Source: Gliomastix tumulicola
Taxonomy: Eukaryota; Ascomycota; Sordariomycetes; Hypocreales; Bionectriaceae
Direction: 5' to 3'
NCBI GenBank assembly: GCA_001599755.1
Contig: BCHX01000007.1
Span: forward strand, 1,054,001 to 1,118,000
Length of the DNA stretch: 64,000 bases
Shown: positions 33,201-45,674 of the stretch, in pieces
Numbering within the stretch: the stretch's first letter is position 1
Layout: each line of letters begins with the position of its first letter
Made by a program: the position numbers and the translations under genes
The notes under the pieces: generated by a model
The model's database searches: none
What the model was told of the DNA's origin: nothing
The model's input: only the letters and a program-made list of their open reading frames with translations

Positions 33201-33760
33201 CGTGAGCGGAAACCTCGCTGTGCGAGGCAATGGCCTCGATGGCGAGGGCAGCCTTCTCACGGGCGGCAGCATCCTTCTTGTTCGCGATCGACTTCTTGAG
33301 GTTCTCGACAATCCTAGCAGAGTTCACATGTTAGCCCTTGCCCCTCATCGAAAGAAAAAATTTTGTGGGTGCAGGGAAAGGCTATGAGGGGTCGATATGG
33401 TGGGGTTGATTTTCGCTGCACCGCCATAGTTCCAGCAGCCCAGCCCAAGCTGTAGGCACCTAAACAGCGGCCAAACGGCCACTATTACAGGCGGATTTTC
33501 TGGGTTTGGACCGGCGTAACCGTGACAGGCGGGCGAGACGAAGCGAGGAAAAAGTTTTCGTCCACGGAAGAGGTCGCACAACGCGACGGGAAAGGGGCTG
33601 ACACTCACTTGTTAGGGACGTCCTGGTCCTCAATGCGACCGTTGATGAAGCTGGCAATGCCGCTCGAGGCCTCCTTGATGTCGGAAGCCTCCTTGGAGAC
33701 GGTGAGCTTCTGGAAGAGCTCGTCAAGGACCTTGACGGACTGAGCGTTCTCGGAAGGCAT
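30239..33760 (-). CDS. tef3: Translation elongation factor 3 (EF-3, ABC-F type ATPase)
   Basis: Three exons on the minus strand (33760-33609, 33313-30357, 30294-30239), 1054 residues, the usual EF-3 size. Exon 1 encodes the start of the HEAT region. The 295-bp first intron (GTGAGT to TAG) restores DVPNK-IVENLKK. The last 62-bp intron joins the Lys tract to the basic tail RMARRKRGEEVFSDEDD. Order: HEAT repeats to about 310, a four-helix region, ABC1 with GPNGSGKS near 468 and LLLDEPTNHLD, then ABC2 with GPNGAGKS near 710, LSGGQ and VLDEPTNYLD, with the chromodomain-like insert inside ABC2. Catalytic motifs are intact. EF-3 is the fungus-specific ribosomal ATPase that clears the E site and eases tRNA exchange during elongation. 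Codon bias is strong, fitting very high expression. Confidence 0.98.
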
Positions 33761-35804
33761 CTTGAGAGATGTGATTTTTGGTATTTTCTGGGAAAATGAA
33801 AGAGATTATGTCGTGAAGGAAATAATGACCCGAGAGACCAGTAGAAACGAGCAAACGTCTATCGAGTCTATCGCAAGGAAGCCCGCAGAGATCGATGGAG
33901 GAGTCGACTCTGCTCTATGCTGGCCTTTTTTTGGTGGTGATGAAGAATTTCGGCGGGGTGGCTGCCTCTGTGGAAGTGAATCCCAAGAAACAACACAAAC
34001 GCACGAAAAAGATGAGGACCGTAGAAAATTCAAGTCCCAAGAGAGAAGTTAGGTTCGTCTGGAGGAGGACGACCAAGAGTGATGTAGGTGGGAAAAAAGG
34101 GAGGAGGATGGGGGAGAGAAGAAGGAAGAAGGAAAAAGTTGGGAAGGGAGGGCAGCTTGGAGCCAGATAAGATTTATTTGCCTCGCCTCCCACCTTCAGC
34201 ACAACTTTTTTTTTCTGCTGCTTCTCTGGGCTTCCTTCCAGGGTACAGCCCACCAAAAATTCTGTTTTGCCCCTCCATTGGCGTCCATTGGCGCTGCGAC
34301 TCAGGCTTATCGTCTTTATCTCTCGGAGCTAGTCCCAATCGGGATGCCGGCAAAGGCGGTGTGGGATCCTCATTTTTCATGCAGGGTCGGCATGATGGGA
34401 CTTGTCGGCGACAAAGATTTCTGCTCTGTGTTTGGCCTGGCAACGTCCAAATACCATCTGGACCGCTGATCTTTGTCGAATGGATGCTGTGAGTCGAACT
34501 TTCCGCGTAGGACTTGTCACTTTGCCACTCGCCAGCAAAACAATGCGGCCGAGACGCTTCCAGAATCAGCAGAGATACATCTCAAGTAGCGGACCGAGGG
34601 GTGAGAGCCATGTCTAATAGGCGGCGAATAAGCTGAGGCGTATTACGAGAACAAAGACACTCATTTCGCTCGGCACTTTGACTCCCAAATTACCGCCGCA
34701 GCAACGTGAGACGAACCCAGACCACCTCGCTTCGTGTTTTATTTTTATCACCTCCTGTCTGGTCCTGCTCTATCCCGCAACCCGCCCTCGTCTCAGAGCA
34801 TCGGATGGCTCTGAACATGGGACAATGATACCCCCCCGCTTGGGCACCCGTTGGAATCGTTCCTTGGACCGCCCCAAGCTCTCCTCTCCGTCCCTCTATC
34901 GACTTTCCGAAGAGAAGCCTTGTGGGGACAGGGCGGCAAATCTGGCAGGTTTCAGAAGGCCGGAGGATAAGTCGCTTCGGGAGCCTTAAAACCAGCCACG
35001 TTGTCACGACGGTGGGCTCTGAGTGGCTCACGGTCTTGTTACTCGGGCGACCCAGTACGGCGCGGCGAACCGCGAGAGCCCAAGCTTGTTGATATGATGC
35101 ATGAACGTCTGCCCTTCGCGGAACCAAGGCTAGCGAAGACATGAGATAAGAGCCCAGCCTGGAGAGAGCAATAGTATTCACCCATGTCTTCAGGACACCG
35201 ACTTGTCATGTTCTCCCCACGAATGCAGCGCGGGGCCCCAGGATCGTGAGCTTCCAGGGCTTGCAGGGGTGTCGCTTCACCGATAGATGTCCTGCAGCGA
35301 GGGAATCGCTTGGCTTCGAAGAGTAGGTCGTCTGGAAACGTTATCAGGATTCAGGGTCCTGGAATTCAAAACTTGGATTATGGAACAATATTGAGCTTTA
35401 GAATTGTGACGCCAGTCCACCAGTGTCTGATATGTCGATGGTATCAGACAGAAACTGCCCAGGCAAGTGAGGCGATACAGGTGCCTACCCTGTACCAATT
35501 TCAAGGACCGACGCCTTCAAGTAGATATGAAGCTACCGTACCTAAATATCAATATATATATAGATGCTGTGAATTGGCTTACCTATCTCTTTATTCAAGG
35601 TGAAGCTCCGCCTCGTTCAATAGGAACAAGAGGGAGGGAGGAGTGGATGTTGGAAACGGAGCACTACAGAAGGTACGTAGTTACGATTTTCAGCCTCATC
35701 TTGCGTCAGAACTGCATCTTCTCAACTTTCACTATCGACTCCTCTCACTTGCCCACACCATCCGATAGCACCTCATAGGAACACACATCACAGCTCGAAT
35801 CAAA
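33761..35804. other. 2-kb divergent intergenic region, tef3 and macro-domain gene
   Basis: Holds the promoter of tef3 (left, minus strand) with purine-rich plus-strand tracts at 34000-34160, and the promoter of the macro gene (right). An A/T-rich patch lies near 35530-35570. No gene or repeat recognised. Confidence 0.55.
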
Positions 35805-36504
35805 ATGGCCGTCAGATCCCTCGCCCAGATTCCAACTCTTACTCGCCTCTACGAACTCGGCACTCTCAAATCCACCACCTCGTCCCCTCACTCCACGCCC
35901 TCCGCCTCCATCAACGACCGCATCAGCGTCCACCGCGGCGACATCACCAAGCTCCCCCTCGACGCCATCGTCAACGCAGCCAATACCTCCCTCCTCGGCG
36001 GCGGCGGCGTCGACGGCGCCATCCACCGCGCCGCGGGACCAGCCCTCGTCGCCGAATGCCGCACCCTCAACGGCTGTCCCGTCGGCGGCGCCAAGATCAC
36101 CAAGGCTTACGCTCTCCCCGCGAAGCACGTCATCCACACCGTCGGCCCCATCTACCATCGTGCCGGCCCGGAGCGCGCAGAGGCGCTGCTGCGTAGCTGC
36201 TACGAGGAGAGCCTGCGGGTGGCGCGCGAGGCCGGGCTCGAGAGCGTCGCGTTCAGCGGGATCAGCACGGGCGTGTACGGGTATCCGAGCCGGGAGGCGG
36301 CGGAGGTGGCCTGTCGGGCGGTGAGGGGGGTCCTTGAGAAGGATGCCGAGCTGAAGAGGGTTGTGTTCGTGACGTTTGAGCAGAAGGATGTGGATGCTTA
36401 TAACGAGGTGCTACCGTAAGTGAGATGGGGGAATATGGGAGCGGGAGCTAGCTCGAGCTGACGTTGACTCCAGGAAATACTTCCCACCGGCTGATGGCGC
36501 TTGA
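35805..36504 (+). CDS. Macro-domain ADP-ribose hydrolase (MacroD-like)
   Basis: Two exons, 35805-36415 and 36474-36504, 213 residues, start in CAAAATGG. A GTAAGT donor, CTGAC branch and CCAG acceptor remove a 58-bp intron and replace an early stop by the conserved ending LPKYFPPADGA, so the 31-bp last exon is real. The macro domain shows RGDITKLPLDAIVNAANTSL near residues 44-63, the GGGGVDGAIHRAAG loop, HTVGPIY, and FSGISTGVYGYP at the diphosphate-binding loop, all intact as in MacroD1/2 and YmdB. Such enzymes remove mono-ADP-ribose from proteins or hydrolyse O-acetyl-ADP-ribose. About 35 less-conserved residues precede the fold; a targeting role is possible but not clear. It converges with yvc1. 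Confidence 0.94.
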
Positions 36505-36896
36505 AATTCCAAGAGGCGTGCTTATGCCTTGGGGGAGATGAGTGCGGGTCACGAGTGTGTGTCCTTTCTCCGAGAGTGAGGATGGTAGTTCTTGCTTGTC
36601 TGGGGATCGGCCGGATTGAAAGGTGCTGAGGCGAAGGGTCTCGAAGTTTAATGATTCATGACAACACCCCGTTATTCATGGTTCTTGATTTCTATCTGGG
36701 AGTACGGCGGTGTGTATGAAGACTGGTGCGAACATGCCGTGAAGCTTAGGAAGTTGCCATTACGAGCGTACTCATACTTCATATACTTGTCCAACAGTAG
36801 CACTGAGGACTTTCGAACCTATTCACGCAAACGCCATTGAACCATGGATAGCCGCGAGCAGGTATGTAGCCCAGTGTTCAATTTGTTGGCCCATCC
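36505..36896. other. Convergent intergenic region between macro gene and yvc1
   Basis: About 390 bp holding the 3' untranslated ends of two converging genes. No gene seen. Confidence 0.6.
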
Positions 36897-39112
36897 CTAC
36901 TCCGTCCCACTGGAACTCGCATGTCTGTCATCCGTCTTCCCCTTATCATCCTTGCCGTTCTGAGCTGTCGACGGCCCAGAGTCGGCTCCGACAGCCTTGG
37001 TGATACCTGCCAGCATCGACTTCAGCTCCTCAATCTCCTGCCGCAGCCTCTTCACCTCGACAATGGCCGGCTCCTCCTCCACATTGGGCTTCGCATCCTC
37101 GCAGATCTTGGCCCAGCCCTCGGACTCGAAATGGATCTGCTCAGCCATCTGCTCCCACTCCTCCTCGACATCGTCGTCCTCTTCGCCGCGGGCGCGGTTG
37201 CTCCTAATTTCACCTGCCCTACGGGTCTCGAAGAATGCTGCGAAGAGGAGGAGAGGCGAGTAGATGATACCCATGACCACATCGTTGAGCGCCTCGTACG
37301 TCTTCTTGGGCATCCACCACTCGAATAGGATGACGAGGACGATTTCGATGAGGTTGAGTGGGGGGATGAAGACGTTCTCGTCGGGTGCGCGGACGAATTG
37401 CATCGTCTTCTGAGCAAGAAGGGCGAGGTACTCATCGTCCGCGTTGCCATAGATATCCTCATACGCTGAGTTATACAACGCAATGAGGATGTTGAGTAGA
37501 ATGATCTGAGAAAGATAGTCAGCCTGTGTATCTCTGAATCGCATGACGGCGACAATAGATCCTTACCATGACAATGAAAGTGAAGCAGTAGTGGAGGATC
37601 AAACCGAATGGATGCCCAAATTGCTCAAACCCGTCGAATTCCGGGCTCTGGAGAATGGCCTTGAGCATGGACTGGACAATAAACCAGACATCATCGGCTA
37701 CAAGATCGTCTGTCAGATCCAAACCGATAAAAGCCTGGAGGAAGCCGATGTTGATGATGATCAAGAGTGCAAAGAAGATGACCGACTCCTTCATCATGAC
37801 TTTCAGCACAACCAGCATCGCGCCGAAGAATCGGAAGCTGTCGAGGTAGAGCAGGAGGCGGCACCAGAACAATGGAGCCACAAACGACAAGAGGTTGTAG
37901 CTCAGCTGGCTGAAATGCCTCCGTTCATGTGTATCCTGGCCATGGGTGAGGCCAATGACGCGAAGTATGAATGATGCCGTGAGGAAGATATACAGCACAC
38001 CGTTGAAAGCGTTCCAGAAGCCCAGGATATGGTAGCCCGCCTTGTAGAACTTGGCCAACTCGTCGCAAACGAAGCCCACCGTAAAGATGTAGAGGAGGAT
38101 TTCGGCACCGTCAAAATCACCATTTGCGTTTATCGAGTTGATGGCGATGGTGTAGAGAATGAGGTAAATCAGAGAGAAGAGCATCTGGGCGGCGTTCTGA
38201 TAGACCGGCGCCCTCATCCGATCGGGATCCAGGTGAACGAAGAAATTGGTATTGGCCTTGTCCTTGTAGTCGACGAAGACGGACGGATCGTCTTCATCCT
38301 GCACCAGCCATCCCTTCCACAGGTAGCTGATACATTTTTGATAGCCTGATGACCCGATGACGCGCACGTCGTGCAAGTCGACCGCTTTCTCGATCACGTT
38401 GGTCGGGGGTGTAGGGCGTCCGTCGACGAGGATCGAGTACCGCTTGAGCAGGACAACGTGGAGAAGGTAGTCCGTGTTTTCCTCTGACTCGATTCTACAC
38501 CCAAAACATTAGTTCCCTGCGATACAGGACATGTCATGGCTGACATACATCGTCTTTGCAATGACACTGCATGCGGTAGCTCTCAATTGGTGGAGATCGG
38601 CATCCCACAGCTCCGTGATGCCCTCGTGCTTGAACCAGCGTTTGTTGACGAGCAGGCAGTAGACCTATGCGTGTGAGCAGACCCAATTCCAAGTCGCAGT
38701 CCATGGGCAATATGACACATACCACACATGCTTTGTTATCGTCCCCCCCGGCGGCTTTGGCTGCCTGAATCACCTTCTTGGTGATAATGCGACTGTGCGG
38801 CCGGGTGACCTTGTTCTCCTCCATCTCGCAAGGGACGCATTCCTGGATCAGATGGCGCAGCCTCAGGCAGACCTTTGTAACCTCCTCGGGATCGATCGCG
38901 GATACGGCATTCTCGTTGTGGTGGTGAGGTAGCACTATGAGACGACAATTGCAGGTCAGTGGCTGCGATCAAACAAATTTGGGAGGGAATGGCTCACGGG
39001 TCTCTTCCTCATGCAGCCAATGATGGTGTCTGCGCGTGCGGTGCCCGTCCGAGGGGTGATTGTCGAACCCCAGCAGACGGTCCAGCGCCTTCCATCGCCC
39101 CAGGTTCACCAT
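36897..39112 (-). CDS. yvc1: Vacuolar TRP-like calcium channel Yvc1
   Basis: Five exons on the minus strand (39112-38998, 38934-38723, 38664-38549, 38494-37567, 37505-36897), 659 residues. All four introns (54-63 bp) have GTRNGY donors and join conserved sequence, for example AKT-IIESEENTDYLL and FTFIVM-IILLNILIALYNSAYEDIYG. The N-terminal cytosolic domain carries EEVTKVCLRLRHLIQECVP. About six membrane segments follow, with the pore and S6 region around QSPEFDGFEQFGHPFG and ILLNILIALYNSAYEDI, which is highly conserved in fungal Yvc1. A C-terminal acidic segment and coiled coil end the protein. Yvc1 releases Ca2+ from the vacuole in response to stretch and cytosolic Ca2+. The start is uncertain: the frame stays open upstream to an acceptor-like site at 39248 (readable HVFDIPNSFIPLSY...), so an upstream first exon may exist. 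Confidence 0.88.
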
Positions 39113-42100
39113 CGTGGCCGTCCGGTCGTATCGAGACGCAATCGCGTATGTGCTGCAGGAGACGTCGCGGGCGAGGGCGGAGATCCGTACGGCTAGGGGA
39201 CTGCTGTAGGAGAGAGGAATGAAGGAGTTGGGAATGTCGAAGACATGCTGTAAAGCAAGGAGGGGGGAATGGCTCAGAGTTCCCTACTAAGTTCGCGCGA
39301 GCTTCGAATTGGCCTAGCCGACGAAACTTGGTTTGCGACACAAGCGAAGCCCATTCCAGATTATGACGTTGCGCATCTGGAGAGTTGACGCCGTCGGATG
39401 CCTCCCAGTGTTGTGCACTAGCAGATAAGAGCAACGAGGTCGCCCTACAGGCCTTATCGGAGTTAGTGCTAGACGCAAATTGTGGCGGCATCCCTGTATT
39501 CAGCGCTGTGGCTTGGTGGGGTTCTCCAGTTTGGGGCACGCACAGTCGCCAAGATCAAGATCATGAGCATGGCGGCTCTCTGACATCCAACTGGAGGGCT
39601 GGAGAACCGGAGAGCAACCGTCTTCTCGAACCTCGTTTGGGTGGGATAGACGGCTTGGACGAGCAAGGGCATAAGTCCGGTGCTAATGCGGCTGAACATG
39701 AGCCCTCGTCCACAGGCCGCCACTCCCGGCGCGCTCTCTGATCCCTCGACTGAAGAGGCTGCTGTTAGCGATGGACCGGGCGCATTGCTTCTGCCCCCAA
39801 GCTCCCAGCTCCGATGTCGTGCAACAGGCCTGCTTTCCCTCATTCACCGCCCCTAGCACACGTGCCTCGATCAAGGCATCCCCTCCGAGACATGTCCGAT
39901 GCTAGTTGAGCCTCTTCGGCACCGCGGAACAGAGTGTCCTGGGATCACGCGCGCGCCAAGGTCAGCGACTTGTCGCTGATTCGTACGGGCTCAATCGACG
40001 ATACCTTTCCTCCAGGCGGTCAGCCACTACGGGTGTGTCCCCCCGGACGGACGACATGATGCAAATTGCCAATCCGTCCGTTCTTGGCAGCTCGGACAGT
40101 CTTCTGACTATTCTTAGAACTAGTCCAACAAGGGCATGCTGGAAGCTGTTGGCTGTCGTTTCTCCTCCAGTCTCGATGGACGGGTCGGATGAGAGCCTAC
40201 GATGCAACAACAAGCAGCAGCAGCAGGAGGCGGGAAATGCGACCCCACGTTGACATCTTTTTGTGTGTGAATGGAACATAAAAATGGTACGCGGCCTGCA
40301 TCCGGCCTGGTGTGAGTCTTATCTCCAGTGCCAATTGATGACATCCGTCTGGTGTGGGTGACTCAGGCGCATTGGAATCCATTGGAAGAGTGAGGCTGCT
40401 CCGGCGTGCTGGAGGAGGTCCGCTCACGGGCGTCTGCTGGCCACGTGAAGGCCAACCATTCGGCGGTGCATTTGCGGGATGATGCAAGCCCCCAACGCGG
40501 TCTGGGACAGCGCATGCATCTGCTGGCGGCTGGCGTGGGAGCGCTGTTTCGGCTATCCATCGTCGAGGCAAGATGATGTCGTGATGCCTGTCTGCCTACT
40601 TGCCTACCTGCTTGGACGGCGATCTAGATGGACAGACGCCTTGCGCTACATGCCACTAGGCTGCCACAAGATGGGGGGACCTGGACGTGCTGCCATGTCA
40701 GATTTTGTAGAACTTGGTGTTGGTTGGTGTGACAGGAAGGCATCCAGGCACATCACCCCCATCACATTTGGTCGATAATGGTGTGTAGGAGCCCTCAGCG
40801 CTTCCGGCAGGGGAGGACATGGGGGTCAGACAGACAGACACCTTTCCAGCTGCCGTGCTCGTCTATTTTTCGATCACCCGACCTGTCGAGATGCAATGTT
40901 TGTGACGTGGATTGGCTTTTGCCGTCGCTGGATCCCATCATCAATTGCCCACTGTCACGATCACTCTGCTGGAGTTGCTGGCGGTGACTGAAGTGCTGAC
41001 GCTGGTGGCTTTAGTGCTAAAGGTGCTAATTCTGATTTAGCGGCTTTTTTAGCTCGCTCCCGTCAGTCCCGCACGATCAATTCCATGCTTGCACCTTCTC
41101 CAATCCCCACCGTGTATCGCCAGCTCGGTTGCCTATCGCCTAAACGCTCTGCCTCTATCACGCTATCACGACCTCTCATTCATCAAACGCAGGCGCGAAC
41201 CAGACGACTGTGCTGCCTGTGGTCGAATCGCCATCAACCTGAGGCAGTCGCGGAGACGCGAGCACTATAAGGGGGCTTGTGTCGCTGGTCGTGCTGGTGG
41301 AGTCGGAGGTGCAGAGTCCAGTGCATGCATATTACCTACACTCTGCATACACGCTGCAGCAAGCCCGCAGGTCGCAGACGACCACGGTCAAATCATCAGA
41401 GTAAGGCGGAAGGAGCGTCGTGGTTTCCCCAGAGTCTGGTGCGTGCCAGCTCCTTGCAAGCTGCACCATCAGCGACTCCCCCTGCCCTTGCTTTTTTGTT
41501 GCTGCTTTTCACGGTCCTTGGCTGTGATAGGCTGGGTCGCCGCAGCACGGGAGTTCCTTCCCCATCATCGAGCATGCGTGGCTGACCGACCGACTTCGCA
41601 CAGAGAAACAATTCGTTGGTTGCCGTACAAAACTCCCGCCCATCCTCGACCTTACTCCCACAACCTGCTCCATCTCTCCGGTCCCTTCTCATCCTCCGCA
41701 GAGCGCCAGCGACCTACTTCCTCCAGCTGCCATTCCTACAGCTACATCCACAGTCAATCATCAGCATTAGCCCATCTACCATCTACTGCAGATTTTCTGG
41801 CATCTCTAGGCGTCCTCGGAGACAAACATCTTTTCAGGCTCTTGGCGCAAATTGAAGTACTCGGGAATTGACACCACCTCTACTACCTTAGCGAGTCTCG
41901 CCCTCCTGTGCACGAGCCGATCAAGCCGTCCTGAAGCTTTGCTGGCACCAGCGACCCACCTCTCACGATCGCATCCTGCCTCGACGCATCACACACCCGT
42001 CACCAGATCTCGCCTGTGCAAGCAGGATCGTGTGTGCTCAGCACTTGTCTAACAAGGCACCAAGAAGCGAATTGTGTCACATTTCTTGCGCTTACAGCTG

Positions 42101-42220
42101 CAGCGTTGACTTGACCTGCATTTTCATCGACTACTCCCGCCTCTTACGACCAAAGCTGGGATATCAACGACATTTTGCCACCTTGTATCTCATGGTATCC
42201 CCTTGACTGCAGGGATAAAA
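39113..42220. other. 3.1-kb intergenic region, yvc1 and AAA gene promoters
   Basis: The first 135 bp may still be yvc1 coding sequence (see that gene). The rest has no supported gene. A short CAG/CAA run lies near 40205-40225, and a C/T-rich leader with no clear coding pattern runs from about 41600 to 42200. Confidence 0.5.
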
Positions 42221-45200
42221 ATGGCCGACCAAGTAGGGGCGGCGCCCTCTTTGGAGGAGCCCGTCGGCGGTGTCAAGACCATCACTCAGCAGGCTGTCGA
42301 AACTATTAATGGCATCGACAAGAATCTCACTGAGAAGTCCAAGGGCCAACTTGACTCTAAGGGCAGGGCTCGAAAGCCGAAGGCCTCCAAGAGCAAATCC
42401 AAACGCAAATCCAGCAGACGAACCAAAGCGAGCTCTTCCAGCGATAGTTCCGACCGCGGTGAAGACAGCTCGTCCTCATCATCTTCCGACGACTCCTCTG
42501 ATAGTGGATCAGACTCCGACTCGAGCTTGAGTGAGCGAAAGCAGAAGAAGAAATCGAGACAGACTGAACGGGCGATGCCTAGCCGCGAGGCTCGAGGACG
42601 ACCACACCTCAAATCGTCGCGCAAAGTATCCAAGTCCAAGTCCAAGCCGGCACACGGGGACGTGGCTCGCGAGGCCCGGTCGTCTTCGTCCTCATCCTCA
42701 TCCTCCTCGGACTCGGACTCGGACTCGGACTCTGGTTCAGACACTGGCGAGCACAACCCAAAGGTCATCGAGATCCATGAGGGGCGACCGCAACTCAGGG
42801 ATGCAGTCCACATTCAGGAGATCAAGGACTTGCAGGCTCAAGTCAACATGCTCACACAGGCACTAATGCCAGCACCTTACCCAACTGGTCAACCTTATGG
42901 CTATGTGCATGGGCCGCAACCAAATGTCCACGCTGCAGCAGCCGCCGGATTCAACTTCCCACCCGCGACAACCGCCCCGATTAACCCACCGCCGGGGCTG
43001 TACCCAGGTCGCACTCCTTCTCAGACCTCTCACGCGCCTTCGAATCAGCTGCAGAACCATTCGACCCAACAAAGAGGGACGGCTGCGACCGGTCAAGGCC
43101 CACCGGGAAGGCGTAGGATGCAAAACAACCCTGATGGTGCTCCGATTACCACGCCTGCAGGGCGGGGCGGCGGAATTCAGATAAAGAACCTGAAGAATGC
43201 GACCCCTTCACGTCCAGACTTCAAGCGTGTTGATTGGGTTTGGGACACTGCTAATTACACCTACAAGCTTCAGGATAGTGTGGAAACCACCTCGTCTACG
43301 CAGTATGATGGGTACGTGTTTCACGTACGCCGTATCTTCGACCCCGATGGGAAATATCGCAAGACGACCATCGACATCAAGTCAAAGCTCTTGCGCGAGT
43401 CTCTGCAGGAAGTGATGGGTAATCCTAAGGGGGTGAGCCTTGTGGACGAGACCCCTAAGTTGGATCCGAATCTGCTATTCTTGTGAGTCTCTCCTCCCAC
43501 TCAAGCAGTGCGACTTCTTCCCCAAAATGGCCCTCCACTAATGACTCATTTTGTTGGCGCTTACAGGTATCTGTCCGACTTTCGAGACCTGCTTAAGGTC
43601 CTCAAGAAGGCTGAACCGGCTGGCAAGTCTAAGAAGTCACGGCGGAAAAACCAGGCGCGCTTGGACGACAAGAAGAAGCACCTCAAGGTCTTGATCAAAT
43701 ATCTGGAGACGGATTATGAAAGGGTCAAGTCGAGCCTCGACCCCATGCTAAAGAATGGCCTGATCACCTTTGACCTCCTCTGGGCCTTGTGGAAGCCCGA
43801 CACCCTCGCCTACTGCTCTACATACGGCAACCTCGATATGCCGCGGGTGTTCAAGGTTGAGTCTGCGGAGCGTCATTCGACAATGCATAAGGGCGAATTC
43901 TACTATCTCGACGGCAAATATCTCGAGTTTGACGGCAAGCGCTTCGGCTACGGCCATATTTTTGAAGAGATTCCCGAGTTCAAGGGGGCTCGCAAGATCA
44001 CCAGTTTGCCATGCTACCCACTGAGCTACTGTGCCAATGAAGAGGAAGTCCGCGAGAGGCTGATTACTCGTGGCCACAAGTTCGTCGCTCTGAGTGGCAT
44101 GCACTACAAGGCGTACAATGGCATGGCCTTCATGAAGCGTAAGAAGGCTATCATTAGGTTTAACATTACTAATAGCCGAATCATGATCGACCCGGCCTCC
44201 TTCCGTCGCATCAACCCGAACTACTACGTCTCTCAAGTGCGATCGAGGGACACTGATCCTTTTGGGGAGGACGATTCCTCAGACGAGGAGCCTATGAAGT
44301 ACGGAGAGACGTCCTCGGAGGAAGAAGGGGGCGGCAAGCTTATGACTCGAGCTGTTAGGGACCTCAGCGGAAACATCCGTTTCGTTCACATGCAGAGGAA
44401 CCACGTGAATGAGAAGAACAGCAACGAAAACAAGCAGACATTGACTGCCCTGCCGCAGGAGGCGTCTGCTAAGGAGTCTGATGCGACCGCTGATAAGCCC
44501 GAAGACGACACAGGCAATGGAGAAGGTCAACAGAAGGAGAGCGACGGCGTTGAACCTCAGAAGAAGGAGGGTGGTACTCCTGCGGACACGGCTGCAGCCA
44601 AGCAGAGCGACGAGGATGTTTTGGCCGATATCAAGGCTCAGCTTACGGCAACTGACTACCTCCTTGCGTCTCCGGTTGTCCTCGGGTTTTCATTCTCTGA
44701 AAAGCAGTGGCTCGAGTTCTCTGTCGAGTCCGTCGTCGACATCAAGTGGAACGATAAGGCGTGGGAGTCTCTGGTTCTCGAGGCTGAGACGAAACGGCTG
44801 ATCAGGGCACTGGTCGAGTCTCGCAAGTACAATCCCGCCACAGCCATTGATGATGTCATTCAGGGCAAAGGAAAGGGGCTTGTTGGTAAGTATCGGCCGG
44901 CCTGAGCCAATCGACCAGTGAGTAAACGTCACGAAGCTAACAGGATGCTATAGCGGTGCTTCATGGACCCCCTGGCACAGGCAAGACGTTGACAGCCGAA
45001 GGCATCAGCGAGCTACTTAAGTGCCCTCTTTACATGGCCTCGGCCGGCGAGCTTGGCACCGACTCACGATTCTTGGAGCATGAGTTGCAAAAGATCCTGG
45101 ATATTTGCCACACCTGGGGAGCCATTCTGCTGCTCGACGAAGCGGATGTGTTCCTAGAAAAGAGGAATATGCAGGACATCCACCGTAACGCGCTCGTGAG

Positions 45201-45674
45201 CATCTTCCTGCGGCAATTGGAATACTTCCAGGGCATCTTGTTCCTGACGACGAACCGCGTCGAGGTGAGTGAAGGCAGACATCGGGAACTATTGTACATG
45301 TGCAAGCTGACGGTGCCTTTTTGCAGACATTTGACGAAGCGTTCCAATCTCGCATTCACGTTGCCCTACGATACGACAAACTTGATCTCAAGGCCAAGCG
45401 AGCGATCTTTAAGATGTTCATCGACAGAGTCAAGGCCTACGGCCGAATGGAGATTGAGGAGTTCAGCGAAACCGAGCTCAACACATTGGCGAAGCAAGAC
45501 CTGAACGGACGAGAGATCAAAAATGTCATGGGGTCCGCGCAAGATCTCGCGCTCAATAAGAAGGAGCCCCTGGGGATCAAGCATATCCGACAGGTCCTCG
45601 ACGTCCACGCCAAGTTTGGTAGGGATCTGAAGGGAGGAACTGGATTTGAGGACGCCATGAGGAGCTACTTTTAG
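42221..45674 (+). CDS. AAA+ ATPase with DUF7025-type region and Ser/Asp-rich N-terminus
   Basis: Four exons: 42221-43482, 43567-44885, 44954-45264, 45327-45674, giving 1079 residues. The ATG lies in AAAAATGG. Residues 1-190 are basic then Ser/Asp-rich low complexity (SSDSSDSGSDSDSS, SKSKSK), probably disordered. Residues 420-640 hold the region usually annotated as DUF7025 in fungal AAA proteins (LITFDLLWALWKPDTLAY, YLDGKYLEFDGKRFGYG). An acidic linker follows. The ATPase module has Walker A HGPPGTGKT near 866, Walker B ILLLDEADVF near 918, sensor-1 LTTNRVETFDEAFQSRIH and an Arg-rich helical lid. Splicing LV-AVLHGPPGTG recreates the P-loop. All catalytic motifs look intact. This AAA family is expanded in Pezizomycotina and its function is largely unknown; the module resembles unfoldases of the Bcs1/Cdc48 type. 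Confidence 0.9.

Noticed and set aside
30505..33387. A 960-codon open frame on the plus strand opposite tef3
   Set aside because: It is fully antisense to EF-3, has no domain, and is rich in Leu, Gly, Asp and Val as expected from reading a strongly biased gene backwards.
39009..39539. A 176-codon minus-strand frame over the yvc1 N-terminus
   Set aside because: The alternative frame joins smoothly to the conserved channel sequence; this one has no continuity or family features.
41089..41871. A 260-codon plus-strand frame upstream of the AAA gene
   Set aside because: Composition is that of a C/T-rich leader (His, Ser, Arg, Pro), with no domain and no splice link to the AAA gene.
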